64,000 bases of DNA from Cryoendolithus antarcticus (lineage: Eukaryota > Ascomycota > Dothideomycetes > Cladosporiales > Cladosporiaceae). The stretch lies in contig NAJO01000039.1 of assembly GCA_002077065.1 (NCBI GenBank), forward strand, positions 124,001 to 188,000, written 5' to 3'. The position numbers were made by a program, and so were the translations under genes. Positions 1 through 10,627 of this stretch are shown piece after piece. The notes under the pieces were generated by a model. The model saw only the letters and a program-made list of their open reading frames with translations, was not told the DNA's origin and made no database searches. The first letter of the stretch is position 1. Each line of letters opens with the position of its first letter.

Positions 1-800
1 AGTCCGCCAGCAAGTCCCATGAGCCCGCCGCTGCCGCCACTACTGCTGTGCGATTGCTGTGACTGCCCATAGCCCTGACTCTGCCCATAGCTTTGCTGTT
101 GCTGTGGCTTGCTGCCCCCTCCCAGGAGGGAGGATGCGATTCCACCAAGACCAGAGGACGAGCCTCCACCGCCATGCCCGCTATTGCTGCCTCCACCCAG
201 GAACTGCGAAGCCAATCCACCAACAAGACCGCCCTGCGATTGTGATCCAGATTGCTTGCCCATAGCCATGTTCATGAGCGATCCCTGGATTCCCGTCAGC
301 CCCAGTCCACATCTTCCCCTCTAGTCGAGGGACTCACCCCCAAACTCCTGTCCGACTCCCCCGCACCTCCAGGCCCACCTTGCCCATTCTGATCCGGCGT
401 CCCATACGGATTCGACATCACCGGCGCAGGCGTACTTCCAGGCGTAGGAACTTGCGGTGCAGCAGTCGTAGGCGTGTCCCAGGTCGATTCGCCGGTGCTG
501 ATCTGAACGTAGTAGTACTTCTTCGATCTTCGGCGCGCGAGTGTCAGTAGATCGTTCCGGAATTGAAGTAGATGTGGTATTTGAGGCAATAAATGCTCCG
601 AGGCGCAGTCAAACACCGATCGTCACTCACTTGGCGTCCCACTGCGCGATCCTGCACAGTCACATCGTCAGTGCCAAGCCCGTTGATCTGTCCATGACCG
701 CACGTGCAATCAGAAGGGAGGACTGCAGAACGCACCAGCCTGGCGGGAGATTGGGAGGAGAGAAGCTAGGCCCAGCGTCGGGCGTTGCTGGCGCTTCCAT
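1..800 (-). CDS. WW-domain protein, 3' part beyond the window
   Basis: Only the first 186 residues are visible because the gene runs off the left edge. Four exons fit: 800-736, 651-631, 527-338 and 284-1, with donors GTGCGT, GTGAGT and GTGAGT. Splicing joins LPPGW to IAQWDAK and then SKKYYYVQ, rebuilding one canonical WW domain (about residues 18-49) with both signature Trp (22 and 45), the aromatic YYY strand and the closing Pro. WW domains bind proline-rich ligands. A long Gly/Ser/Gln-rich tail follows (blocks such as GGGS and QSYGQSQGYGQ), probably disordered. No catalytic domain is seen before the edge, so the partner and pathway cannot be named. The start is the ATG at 800; longer upstream reading lacks WW-protein character. 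Confidence 0.8.
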
Positions 801-1305
801 CAAAGACTCTGCGTCGATATGTCGGGAGTTACGATGCTCCACGAAGTAGTCCAATTTGAGCAGAGCCGAACGGTGTGTGGGGATGAGGTGCAAGACCAGG
901 GAGACGAAACGCGAGAGCTCACAAAGACAAAAGATATTCACATCGAGTGTTCGGCAGTAGAACTGTTTGCATCCGAGACACCGTGGCTCTTATCAATGCA
1001 CCTTTGCATTGCTCACACAGAGCTTGCATGATGGCGCCAGCTAGAGTGTGGCTGTGTAGAAGGGCTATTGGGACGCGGGAGTCTCGCGTGAAGGCTAGGA
1101 AAGCTTTCAACTCGAATCCTGATCGAAGCTTCACCGATAGTATAACGAAATGGGACTTGCTCTGTGTGCATAATAGCTCCTCCACAAACACGCTCCATGC
1201 ACTGTGCAGCCTAGTCCATGCCCAGCCAGACTAGTCCCCACCAGCACCTCTGCGCCTACGCCTGTCTCTCATAATCTGCTCCACTCCGACTCTTCGTCTT
1301 CATGC
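801..1305. other. Intergenic: WW-gene promoter and alpha-tubulin 3' flank
   Basis: About 500 bases between two minus-strand genes. Open frames on both strands here are short and carry no recognisable domain. It must hold the tubulin 3' UTR and terminator and the WW-gene promoter, but I see no distinctive motif. Confidence 0.6.
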
Positions 1306-3010
1306 CTAGTACTCCGCCTCAGCACCCTCATCGCCCTCAGTAGAGTCCGCAGCAACCTCTTCGTAGTCACGCTCAAGCGCAGCAAGATCCTCACGAGCCT
1401 CAGAGAACTCGCCCTCCTCCATACCCTCACCAACATACCAGTGCACGAAAGCACGCTTGCTGTACATAAGATCGAACTTGTGCGACAACGCGGACCATGC
1501 CTCGGCGATAGCAGTGGTGTTGCTCAACATGCACACGGCGCGGTTGACCTTGGCGAGATCGCCGTTGGGCACCATCATGGGTGGCTGGTAGCAAATACCG
1601 AGCTTGAAGCCGGTGGGGCACCAGTCGACGAACTGGATGGTGCGCTTGGTCTTGAGGGTTGCGACTGCGGCGTGGGTGTCCTTGGGGACGACATCACCGC
1701 GGTAGAGCAGGCAGGTGGCCATGTACTTGCCGTTGCGGGGATCGCACTTCACCATCTGGTTGTTGGGCTCGAAGCAAGCCATGGAGATCTCCTGCACGCT
1801 GTTGGCCTCGTGCGCGGCCTTGGCGGCGGAGACGATCGGGGCGTAGGCGACGAGAGGGAAGTGGATGCGTGGGTAGGGAACGAGGTTGGTCTGGAACTCG
1901 TTCAGATCGACGTTGAGGGAGCCGTCGAAGCGGAGGGAGGCGGTGATAGAGGAGACGACTGTGAAATTGGTCAGTAAGCTGCTCGAATTTGGGAATGCAG
2001 ACGATCACATACCTTGCGCGATCAGGCGGTTGAGGTTCTCGTAGTTAGGGCGCTCAATGCCCAAGTTGCGACGGCAGATGTCGTAGATGGCCTCGTTGTC
2101 GACCATGAAAGAGCAGTCACTGTGCTCGAGAGTGGTGTGGGTCGTGAGGATGGAGTTGTACGGCTCCACCACTGAGGTGGCGACCTGAGGTGCCGGGTAC
2201 ACACAGAACTCAAGCTTGCACTTCTTGCCGTAGTCGACTGACAGACGCTCCATGAGCAGCGCACCGAAGCCGGATCCAGTTCCTCCGCCGAAGCTGTGGA
2301 AAACAAGGAAACCTTGCAGACCCGAGCAGTTGTCTGCGACATGGCGCACCTTGTCGAGGACTTGATCGATGAGCTCCTTGCCGACTGTGTAGTGTCCACG
2401 TGCATAGTTGTTCGAGGCGTCCTCCTTGCCTGTGATCATCTGCTCGGGGTGGAAGAGGGATCGGTAGGTGCCGGTGCGGACCTCGTCGACAACGTTGGGC
2501 TCGAGATCGCAGTAAATTGTGCGCGGCACGTACTTGCCGTTGCCTACACTGTATGTTAGTGCTCGTAGTGGTGCTTTCCACAGGTATAAGTCGTCGTACC
2601 GGTCTCGGAGAAGAAGGTCGAGAATCCTTGGTCGGTGTCATTGGCCTTGCGCTCCTCAGTGAGGAATCCGTCGGGCTGTATGATTGTCAGTACAGGAATC
2701 GGCACTCGGATCTGCGATACCGCTTACCTGGATGCCATGCTCGAGGCAGTACAGCTGTTTCCCAATCAAGTCAGTATATTCGTACTCAGGCACCCATATT
2801 CCGACCGTGTCCAGACTCCATCCTCGTGCTTTTGGCTTCAGGGCGCTTCTGACTGACCTCCCAGCAGCTGTTGGCGATTTGGCAACCGGCTTGGCCGACT
2901 ATACGCGGTACATGTTAGTTATTGCCCACTAGACCGAGAAGAATATCTCATCTGGCGGTCAGGACGCGTGGGGATTTGTGCGTACCGTTCAATGAGATGA
3001 CTTCGCGCAT
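1306..3010 (-). CDS. tubA: alpha-tubulin
   Basis: Alpha subunit of the tubulin heterodimer, which polymerises into cytoplasmic and spindle microtubules. Six exons (3010-2986, 2898-2858, 2754-2728, 2675-2600, 2543-2013, 1958-1306) give 450 residues, the normal family length. The protein starts [13 protein letters not shown], has the GGGTGSG GTP-binding loop, the alpha-specific RTGTYR and FHPEQ blocks, and an acidic tail ending in EAEY, the Tyr-terminated end typical of alpha-tubulin. That tail and the N-terminal blocks separate it from beta-tubulin. The 5' end is unusually split: the first three exons are only 25, 41 and 27 nt. It is divergent from the gene at 3403 and ends in TAG. Confidence 0.97.
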
Positions 3011-3402
3011 CTTGGTGTGTCGAGGTGGGTGGTAAGGGTAGAGAGATGGTGTGCAAAGTCACCGGCGCGGTGGGGAGGAAGATGCGGGCGGAGATGTCGG
3101 GGTGTTGGCGGACTTCGTGGTTGAGGGCAGCGCACATTGTTGCTCCTGCGCGGTCACTCTTTTGGTGGTGGGGCAGGAGTAAACACGCTAGTCCCGATAG
3201 AGCGGCTAGCCTCCACCCCTCTGACCAACCAGAAGCGAACCTACGTGTTCCACAATGGTTCTGCAGAAAGAAGGCATATGCTCGGATGTAATATGATGAG
3301 AAGACATCGAGTCTCATAGTCTCACAAACTTCGATGGAGCAGTATATCATGAATTGAACGAATGGATCTCGTGCCATTACTGCGCTCTCGCACGCTTCTA
3401 CC
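3011..3402. promoter_or_regulatory. Bidirectional promoter between alpha-tubulin and a membrane-protein gene
   Basis: A 392-base divergent spacer, GC-rich on the tubulin side. It must contain both promoters. I see no clear TATA or CCAAT box. Confidence 0.5.
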
Positions 3403-4139
3403 ATGAAGCTGCCAGGTCGGATTGCTCTTGTGTTTGCCTGGGCCGTGACTGCACTCGCAAACACTGAGAAAGTCATATTCGTTGCTCCGCCTTCCATAGG
3501 ACTCTCAGATGACAGTCTAAGTCTTGCCGCCCTCCAGCTAAGCACCATCACGCCAGAACGGTCTACGGTCAGAACGGACATCAAGGTCGACTTTCCGACT
3601 CAAGACTCCCCTAGCGGCGTGGACCATTGGTATCTGCTACGTACTCTAAACGCAGGCCAGCGATACGAGCTGCGCGTTTGCTGGGCCGCCGTGGTCAGTG
3701 TGAATGTTGCGGCAACAGCATTTTCGCGCGACTGACAATCTACTAGCAACCTACAGCCTTCCAAATCAGTACACATGAGATATCAAAAGTCTTCGATACT
3801 CCGGATCTGATCCAGAATCTTGCTCTTTACGCCGCACGGCCTGATCGGAGACCACACAATAGCAGCATAGCTTTAACGGCAGACGGCAAAGAGTCCTTGC
3901 TTTTCCTCCGTGTACAAGCAACTGCAGACTTCTTCACAACCAACACGACTCGCATGCTGGATCCGCCTCGTGTTGACATCGATCTCATACTGGACCCATA
4001 TCTTTGGAACGTCATCCCACGGTCGCTCGGACCTACGGCGGCCTACATCGTAGTGCTTGCCATTGGAGGCTGGTACGCGTCCGGAAGAGTCTGGCGTCAC
4101 CTGGTCAATTTGGAACCTATCAAATATCGCCGCGATTGA
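3403..4139 (+). CDS. ER-type signal-peptide/TM protein, possibly Pga1-like
   Basis: Two exons (3403-3693 and 3747-4139; donor GTCAGT, acceptor CTAG) encode 227 residues. Residues 1-20 form a cleavable signal peptide (KLPGRIALVFAWAVTALA). The middle is a lumenal beta-rich region with a YELRVCWAA-QPTAF segment. The C-terminus has a Pro-rich approach, one transmembrane helix (AAYIVVLAIGGWYASG) and a short cytosolic tail. This type I layout and length resemble fungal Pga1, the accessory subunit of GPI mannosyltransferase II in the ER. I base that only on architecture and a remembered resemblance, so the function is tentative; the coding call is firm. The ATG at 3403 directly precedes the signal peptide. 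Confidence 0.7.
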
Positions 4140-4178
4140 AGAGGATCTCCGTGTAGTTGCTTGTGTCTTTCTGCAAGC

Positions 4179-4652
4179 ATGGAGTCGATGGACGAGATCA
4201 CAGACGACGATGCACAGCCCATTGGCAACATCGCAACACCCAACGATGATAGTACAGCTATGATAAGCACGGTCCCGCCCCGACATCCATTCTACGCCAT
4301 GCCATCGGAACTGATCTTCGACATCGTTGACCTTCTTCCGCCGGAAGCATTCATCAACCTCGCCTTTGCCAACTATCCTCTGCTCTCAGCGAACGGACTT
4401 GCTCCGGCACTGTCGAGGCCGAGAGTAGCCTATATCACTACGAACACGAGACTACCTGCACTGTTCCCACTGATCAGCGTGCCGGCAGAGATCACCCTGC
4501 AGATCATGCGACATCTCAGGCCTCTGGACGTCATGCGTTTCGTGGTCGCGAACTATCAAGACCTGGCACGTCAAGGTATAGCTCCGCCAATGACAGCCGA
4601 GATGATCTCGCAGCTCAGGAAAGCGGTTGGTATCAGGCGTGGATTTGGCTGA
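4179..4652 (+). CDS. Small protein with two F-box-like repeats
   Basis: Single-exon gene, 157 residues, 39 bases after the preceding gene. After an acidic N-terminus (ESMDEITDDD) come two related blocks of about 43 residues. The first starts MPSELIFDIVDLLPPEAF and the second VPAEITLQIMRHLRPLDV. Both carry the P-x-E-[LI]-x3-I-x2-L-x-P pattern of F-box helix 1 followed by ANY and G-[LI]-AP. F-box domains recruit Skp1/cullin-1 ubiquitin ligases, but no substrate-binding repeats are present, so a role as an SCF adaptor is only inferred. The start is the ATG at 4179; nothing upstream in frame supports a longer protein. Confidence 0.7.
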   Translation: MESMDEITDDDAQPIGNIATPNDDSTAMISTVPPRHPFYAMPSELIFDIVDLLPPEAFINLAFANYPLLSANGLAPALSRPRVAYITTNTRLPALFPLISVPAEITLQIMRHLRPLDVMRFVVANYQDLARQGIAPPMTAEMISQLRKAVGIRRGFG

Positions 4653-5435
4653 AGCCGTGTACTTGCTGCTTCAACTTTGAAATTGACTTTCAGGGGACAG
4701 AGTGACGTCCAGCTGCACGAACGGACTTGAGGATATTAGCGTACATCACAGTACCGAGTATTGGAGAAGGATGCCTTGAACCGGTGAAGGTCCACTCGGG
4801 GCGGATTTGCGATCGAGATGATGAGCTGCTCAGCCGTCGCAAAGCTATCTCAACGAGGACATGAGATTTCAGCCCCGTCAGAGCAACATCTGCCTCTCCG
4901 ACTTCAATTCAATCGGTAGTGCATTCTGCGACGTGCATAATCCGGTTGAATACTCACGATAGGGTCTCGGTGGGCAACTTGACATCGCGGAGCTTCACTG
5001 GCATGACGCATGTCTGACTCAAACGCCTCGAGTATGGAGCTCCCCGGCCAACCCACTTCCAGAGGATTCATCGTCGGCCCCAACGAGTTCGCGGCCACCT
5101 CACTTACGCATAGCTGGCATACTTACAGCTACACCACGGCTGCTGCGTGGCATGTACTGTCAGCTGTACGGCGCCCGTGTATTGCTGCAGAAACGCACCG
5201 CACGTAGCCGCGCTTTCGCACTGTAGACACTACATACTTGACCAGACTGAGACCAACTTCACAGCTGCAGGCGCATTGACGATGGACTCACCGCGCATTA
5301 CACGTCGCGCAGATTGTTCACGGCAACTCCATTGCGGATACAAGCTGCTGTGCGACAACGTACACGAACGGTCACTCGTACCACGTTCCCCTCGAGACTT
5401 CCACTTCGCTATTATTGCGAAGTAATCGGTCATCG
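4653..5435. other. Intergenic, no supported gene
   Basis: 783 bases between two plus-strand genes. Only short frames without domain signal are present, so I see nothing beyond presumed terminator and promoter sequence. Confidence 0.55.
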
Positions 5436-6089
5436 ATGGAGACCCAGCAACACCAGACCACACCGCAAGACTCCGAGCGCGAGAACACAGAAGCCCTCCT
5501 CAGCGCAAACGCCAACAATGATGCCTCTGACGCGCCCGCATACAGCTCAGAAGCCCGGCCACCAGCCTACACAGCCCTCTACTGCCGCTCCTACACCTCG
5601 CCACATCTGCTCGTACAAGCGCAGCAATTCCAATACGAAGCCACATTCTTCACGCACGTGAAGATCATATTCCCAGAATGGAGTCGCATGCTCATCCCTC
5701 CACGCACGATACACCTCGGTCCCGCGTTCATGACGAGTATCGAGCCCGTGAGACTGTCGTACCAATGCACTTTCGACGCTTTGCAGCTGGTGCTGAAAGC
5801 GGAGCTGGAGAAGCGCGAGATCTCAACTATAGTCGCGAGGGGCTATCACCTGGTTGGCAGGATCAAGACGGTGATGAAGCAGCGGCGGAGGAGATCGGGT
5901 TGGAGGGTCAGAATTGGGAAGAGGCCCGTTGAGCTTGATGTAGAAGTTGCGGTTGAAGTGTTGGTCCGAGAGGACAATTGGGCCGGAGTCTTGGAGGGTC
6001 TATCAACTCAGGAAATCCGCGGTCTTGAGCTGACGGTTTGGACTGAGGTGATGCCGCGTGAGTGGGGGATCAGGGGGATCTGGGCTTAG
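5436..6089 (+). CDS. Hypothetical protein, 217 aa
   Basis: Single open frame from the ATG at 5436. Residues 1-40 are polar and Gln/Asn/Ala-rich and include RPPAYTAL. The rest is a compact mixed alpha/beta region with hydrophobic strands (HVKIIFPEW, ELDVEVAVEVLV), a basic patch (KQRRRRSGWRVRIGKR) and a C-terminal ELTVWTEV. No signal peptide or transmembrane helix. I do not recognise the family. The alternation of hydrophobic strands and the lack of low complexity argue for a real folded protein. It is convergent with the Apc15 gene, whose stop lies 79 bases away. Confidence 0.55.
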   Translation: METQQHQTTPQDSERENTEALLSANANNDASDAPAYSSEARPPAYTALYCRSYTSPHLLVQAQQFQYEATFFTHVKIIFPEWSRMLIPPRTIHLGPAFMTSIEPVRLSYQCTFDALQLVLKAELEKREISTIVARGYHLVGRIKTVMKQRRRRSGWRVRIGKRPVELDVEVAVEVLVREDNWAGVLEGLSTQEIRGLELTVWTEVMPREWGIRGIWA

Positions 6090-6167
6090 GTAGTAGACTA
6101 CCTCCAATGCGCACGAGTGTAGCAATTCATAGCGTTGTCCTTCAGTTCTGCCAAATCTGCTCGGACT

Positions 6168-7262
6168 TCATCCATTCCGTCCCCTCCACCGTCCTCCCAC
6201 TCTCCCTCTGTTACCTACCAGGCCCCTGCTCACCACCGGACTGCTCCCTGCCCCGCCACCGCTTTCCAATAGCGAACTCCCCAGATCCAAACTCCCCGGA
6301 CTCCTCGGCAGCGTCTCCCCTCCAACCTGCGCTCGGATCCTCTCCTGCAGTCCACCATGCACAGGTGTCTGTAAACCTACTCCGAGCGCCGGTGTCTGCA
6401 GTCCTCCTAGTATAGTTGTGGGCTGGCGGCGCGCAGACCGCCGTGCGCTCTGTTGGGTGAACGAGTTCTGCAGCGAAGACTCGTCCGAGGAGTCCTCAAC
6501 CTCCGTATCGGTATGCTGGTAGCTCCCCGCATCAGGCACGTCGTCATCTAAATCCCTTTCCCCCATATCCTCGCCCTCCCCTTCACTTCGCAGTAAGCCG
6601 AGCTCCGCCTCCTCGTCCACGACGCCCATGAGCTCAGCCTCTTCCATAGCAGTGTACACCCTTATCTCCTCCTCGTGCTCCTCAGCCTCTGCGTCCGCGG
6701 CGCTGAGCAGAGACCCTCCTGTTAAGGCTTCAGATTCGTCGAATTCGGTCGTATCGCCCATCCCCGCTTCCTCGGCATCAGGCACTTCAGCATCCAGATC
6801 CCTCTCCCCTTCTCCCATCTCATCTTGCCCCTCAACCCCTCCCTCCCCTTGTTGCCCCGCTTGTCTAGCAGCCGCCAACTCCCCAGCCTGCTGCTCCGCC
6901 GCCAAGTCAGCCATATTCCGTTCCTGCCTCTCTAGCTCCTCTTGCTCTCGCCTCTCAATCTCCTCTTCATGCATGGCTTGTAGTGTTTTCGCAACACCTG
7001 GCGGACGAATCCAGTAGGCGCCGAAGTTTCTGATGGCTTTTTTACGGGTTGCGAGGGAGGCTTCGTCGGCTGTGAGGAGGGCTAGGGCGGTTGGTTCTTT
7101 TGATCGGGAGGACGTGGAGGAGTTGCTGGGGCGGTTCTGACGGGCATGGTGGGTTGTGGAGGGTTGGGGGGCGGAGGGTGGTGGAGAGGTGGAGCGAGGG
7201 AAGAGGAGGGGTAGGCCTGGGGTTGGGAGGTCGGGTGGAGGAAGGAGAGGGAGGGAGAGCAT
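6168..7262 (-). CDS. apc15: APC/C subunit Apc15/Mnd2-like
   Basis: Single exon, 364 residues. It begins MLSLPLLPPPDL and, after a Ser/Thr/Pro-rich linker, carries the Apc15 signature: a basic TRKKAIRNFGAYWIRPPG block followed by a charged helix (KTLQAMHEEEIERREQEELE). Apc15/Mnd2 sits on the anaphase-promoting complex and governs turnover of the checkpoint complex and Cdc20 ubiquitination. The remainder is very acidic and disordered (many E/D, with a twice-used RDLDxxVPDA motif) with a Gly/Arg-rich end, typical of the fungal proteins. The ATG at 7262 matches the family N-terminus; the frame stays open upstream but without conservation. Two ACGCGT boxes lie about 200 bases upstream. Confidence 0.72.
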   Translation of the reverse strand: MLSLPLLPPPDLPTPGLPLLFPRSTSPPPSAPQPSTTHHARQNRPSNSSTSSRSKEPTALALLTADEASLATRKKAIRNFGAYWIRPPGVAKTLQAMHEEEIERREQEELERQERNMADLAAEQQAGELAAARQAGQQGEGGVEGQDEMGEGERDLDAEVPDAEEAGMGDTTEFDESEALTGGSLLSAADAEAEEHEEEIRVYTAMEEAELMGVVDEEAELGLLRSEGEGEDMGERDLDDDVPDAGSYQHTDTEVEDSSDESSLQNSFTQQSARRSARRQPTTILGGLQTPALGVGLQTPVHGGLQERIRAQVGGETLPRSPGSLDLGSSLLESGGGAGSSPVVSRGLVGNRGRVGGRWRGRNG

Positions 7263-8031
7263 TGTGGCGGGGTGTGATTGCGAGGGAAGGCTTGGTGTGG
7301 AGGTGGATGGTAGAGGACGGTGTGGGAGTCCTGGAGGATACGCTGCTTTACAGCTTGCCAAAAGTACTCAAGGGAAGCTCGCTTTGGAGCTGTTGGAGTG
7401 ATGGCTGCTGCACTGGTGACAGGGTCAAAGTGGAACGGGTCACAAGCTACATGGTCGATAGATACGCGTCGAATAGCTACCGGACGCGTCGATACCCTGC
7501 GGAAGCTTGCTGAGGGACTGATAGTGCTCCACGGCGTCTTCTCTGTGCATGTACTTCACCAACGTGGCCCTCGACATGGAATCTTGTGAAGGTCACAAAC
7601 ACGCTGCAATTCCCTTCTCCAGTCCCAGCCACATCGAGGCAAAGTACTGATGAAAAGACGGTGACAATCAAAAATTGCACGACTGAGGTACCCGCAGGCA
7701 ACTCATAGCAATCCCTCACCGCGCTGTGCAATGCAGGAGGTCTCGCTAAGTTCAAGGCAATGGTGAGCGCCACGAACTCTCGCAAGGTAAGTATGAACAA
7801 GATTAAGCCTGTTGACGAAGTGCACTCGAAGGTGAGCTTCGAGCGGCAAGGCACGTGCTGGCGTGCTCGGAACGGTGCCGTCAGGATGGAAGATATTCGT
7901 CACGTGATGAAGTGACAAAGAGGGGAGGGTGACTATGAGGGCAAGGCGCCGAGATCGTCGTAGGAGATGTTCATACTGCTCATCTCATCGTTCTATCATG
8001 TACTCATAAATCCCACTTGTCTTCCTCCACC
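7263..8031. promoter_or_regulatory. Apc15 promoter region and mcx1 3' flank
   Basis: 769 bases. Near the Apc15 start are two MluI-type boxes, ACGCGTCGA at 7464-7472 and again at 7484-7492, 20 bases apart. Further out are two CACGTG palindromes (7852-7857 and 7901-7906). Open frames in this stretch show no domain. Confidence 0.5.
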
Positions 8032-9975
8032 TCAATACCCCCCCGCACTCGCCTTAACCCTATACTCCTCAAACGTCCTCGCCGCCCCACCCTCACTATT
8101 ATGCCTCGCGCGGCCCTCCCACTCGCTCTCCCCTCGTTCCTCAGCCTGCCTGCGTTCCCACTCCTCCTCCTCCTCAGCCACAACCCTGCCCATTTCACTC
8201 TGCTGGCCTCGACCAAAGTAAATCGCGCCAGCCTTCTTCAGCGCCACAGCCTCAGTGATGACTACATAGCGGATACCCGAGCCAGGCGCTTCGAACATCG
8301 GCTCAGCGAGGAGGCGTTCCATCACTGTGCGAAGCGCACGGGCACCTGTGCCCATTTTTGACGCTGACTCGGCGATAGCGTGGAGCGCGGGGGTAGTGAC
8401 GCGCAGTTCGATGGAGGAGAGGTGGAAGAGCTGCTCATACTGCTTCAACAGCGAGTTCCTCGGTTCGGTGAGGACTTTGACCAATGCTGCGGTGTCCAGA
8501 CTACTCAGCGCGACGGATAAGGGGATTCGACCGACTAATTCCGGGATGAGGCCGAAAGACTGCAGATCTTGAGGTTGGACGAGATCGAGAGTGTTGAATG
8601 TGCGTTTCACGGGCTTCCTCGTTGCAAGATCAGGAGATGGAGAGGCAGGTGGGGTGTAGTAAGGCAGATGCGTCTCGAAGAGCTCGTCTTCGCCTTCTAG
8701 GATCGTTTCATGGTGAGATGAGGTGGAAGAGGAAGGACGGGAGCGGATCGACGCTCCGAACCCCATCGAGCCTTTGCTCACACGGTCCAAGATGACTTTA
8801 TGCAGGCCGTTGAACGCGCCGGCGCAGATGAAAAGGATGTTATCGGTTTTGACATTATAGACTTCGCCTTTCTGCGGAGCGGCGGAGGAGTTGCTCGATT
8901 GAGAGATGTTGCCAGGCGACAAGGGACTATTCGTCGGACCATAGCCTTGGCTGCTTGTTCTGCTGCTGCTGCTGCTTGCGGGTCCACCGCTATTGCGTTC
9001 TTGCTTTGCTTGGATCTGCAGCGTTGTGCCCTCTATGATCTTCAGCAGAGCTTGCTGGACTCCCTCGCCACTGACGTCTTTCCCGTGGCTGACTTTGGCG
9101 GTGGCTATCTTGTCGATTTCATCGAGACAGATGATGCCGCGTTCTGCCTTCGCGACATCGTAATTCGCTGTGGCTAGGAGGCGTTGCACGCACACTTCGG
9201 CGTCTTCGCCTATGTAGCCGGCTTGCGTGAACGGTGTACAATCTGACATGCTGAAAGGGACTTCTAGCACTCTAGCCAGAGTCTTCGCCATCAATGTTTT
9301 GCCCACGCCGGAAGGTCCGAGCAGTAATACGTTACTCTTCTCGATCGTCAAGGGGCTGTGATCCAGTATCGGCGGTGGCGGCTGTGGTCTCGCTTCCTCC
9401 CTTGGATATTGCTGCTGCGATTGCTGACCCCTCTGCTCCGCCCCCGCCCAAGTACTAAACGTCACCGTCGCCTGTTGGCCCGGAAATTCGTCTTGATCCC
9501 CGCCTCTAGTCAGCGAAGGCACCACAATCCCGCGCTTCAACTCTGCTTCCCTACCTTCAACGGGATGCCGATGCATATGCCGCCTTCTCTCCTCTTGAGC
9601 AGCCCGCTCCTCGTCCTCCTCATCTCTTCGCTGCAGCTCCTGGATCCGCTGGTAGTGGTTGTAGACTGCTGTTGCGAGAGTGCGTTTGGCACGTTCCTGC
9701 CCGACGACAAATTGATCGAGATGAGCGGCGAGGAGTTTGGGGGTTATGCGAGGGGCGCCTATGTTGCTTGCATCGCGGAGGGGTCCTTCGGTTGGGGCGG
9801 CCGGGTCGTAGTAGCCGGTGAAGCCGTGGGAGGTGAAGTCGCTGCGGCGATAATTATCCTGGTCATGGTGGTGAGAAGAAGACGTGAGACGTCGCCGTGG
9901 CCGATGAAATAATGAGTAGAGACCGACGTAGGTCAGGCGAGCTTGCGGGGAGAAGGTGGTCGTGAGAGTCGCCAT
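8032..9975 (-). CDS. mcx1: Mitochondrial ClpX-type AAA+ unfoldase
   Basis: Single exon, 647 residues. AAA+ unfoldase of the mitochondrial matrix, homologous to bacterial ClpX and yeast Mcx1. Residues 1-50 are rich in Arg, Ser and Thr and poor in acids, as expected for a targeting sequence; the bacterial zinc-binding domain is absent. The ClpX fold follows: [16 protein letters not shown], Walker A GPSGVGKT (220-227), pore loop GYIGE (about 253), Walker B IICLDEID (281-288), [11 protein letters not shown] and the sensor-2 GARALR. Poly-Ser inserts, usual in fungal copies, split the AAA+ core. No ClpP gene is seen nearby, and many fungi lack one. It is divergent from the branching-enzyme gene. 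Confidence 0.92.
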   Translation of the reverse strand: MATLTTTFSPQARLTYVGLYSLFHRPRRRLTSSSHHHDQDNYRRSDFTSHGFTGYYDPAAPTEGPLRDASNIGAPRITPKLLAAHLDQFVVGQERAKRTLATAVYNHYQRIQELQRRDEEDEERAAQEERRRHMHRHPVEGREAELKRGIVVPSLTRGGDQDEFPGQQATVTFSTWAGAEQRGQQSQQQYPREEARPQPPPPILDHSPLTIEKSNVLLLGPSGVGKTLMAKTLARVLEVPFSMSDCTPFTQAGYIGEDAEVCVQRLLATANYDVAKAERGIICLDEIDKIATAKVSHGKDVSGEGVQQALLKIIEGTTLQIQAKQERNSGGPASSSSSRTSSQGYGPTNSPLSPGNISQSSNSSAAPQKGEVYNVKTDNILFICAGAFNGLHKVILDRVSKGSMGFGASIRSRPSSSTSSHHETILEGEDELFETHLPYYTPPASPSPDLATRKPVKRTFNTLDLVQPQDLQSFGLIPELVGRIPLSVALSSLDTAALVKVLTEPRNSLLKQYEQLFHLSSIELRVTTPALHAIAESASKMGTGARALRTVMERLLAEPMFEAPGSGIRYVVITEAVALKKAGAIYFGRGQQSEMGRVVAEEEEEWERRQAEERGESEWEGRARHNSEGGAARTFEEYRVKASAGGY

Positions 9976-10627
9976 GCTGAGAATCGAACAGTATATGCTA
10001 GCCTAACATCATGAGCTTGTGGTCCAAGAAGTCTCCAATGATCTCAGAGCCTAGCTGATGGCATACAATGCTGCTGTCTACATCACATTCACTTACATGA
10101 ATCGCACCTTCCCCGCCTCATATCGAAGACCCACTAACGATCCCGATCGGGCAAGAAAGCAGAGGGCTCAGCGCTCGGGCCCCTGCATTATTTCGTGTGT
10201 GACGGCGTCGTCAACCTTTGGTAGACGCGTCGGGGGTGGACATATCCCACTTCTCCATCATGCGCGTCATAACGACAGCTACCATGGACAGGATCACGAA
10301 GGGTCTGCATGTCCGCCGAGGACTGCAGCGAAGATCAATGCCAGTCGAGTCGGGCCTTTGACATGCGGAGTGAAACCCCTCCAGGATTGTCGCTGAACCC
10401 AATGCATGGAGCTTCCCCAGCGCGATGTCATATCTGCCCCACCAAACATTTCCGTCTGGTAGAGGACGAGCGAGTGTTTGCTGTGTATATACCTTGTCGG
10501 CTCACGGTAGGGACCCAGTCTGAAGGATCATTCAGTCTTCCGCTCTTTCTAGCCCTGCTTGACCAACCTTTTCCCGCCTGGCTCGTGCGAACATCAACAC
10601 TGACAGCAGTAGCCGAGCACTGCAAAC
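9976..10627. promoter_or_regulatory. Bidirectional promoter mcx1 / branching enzyme
   Basis: 652-base divergent spacer. A stress-response-element core CCCCT lies at 10376-10380 and a TATA-like GTATATACC at 10485-10493, about 140 bases before the branching-enzyme ATG. STRE control of glycogen genes is known in yeast; its use here is inference. A lone ACGCGT occurs at 10225-10230. Confidence 0.45.

Noticed and set aside
1204..1977. Long open frame on the plus strand opposite the alpha-tubulin C-terminal exon
   Set aside because: It is the antisense of a highly conserved, GC-biased coding exon; no independent domain or start context.
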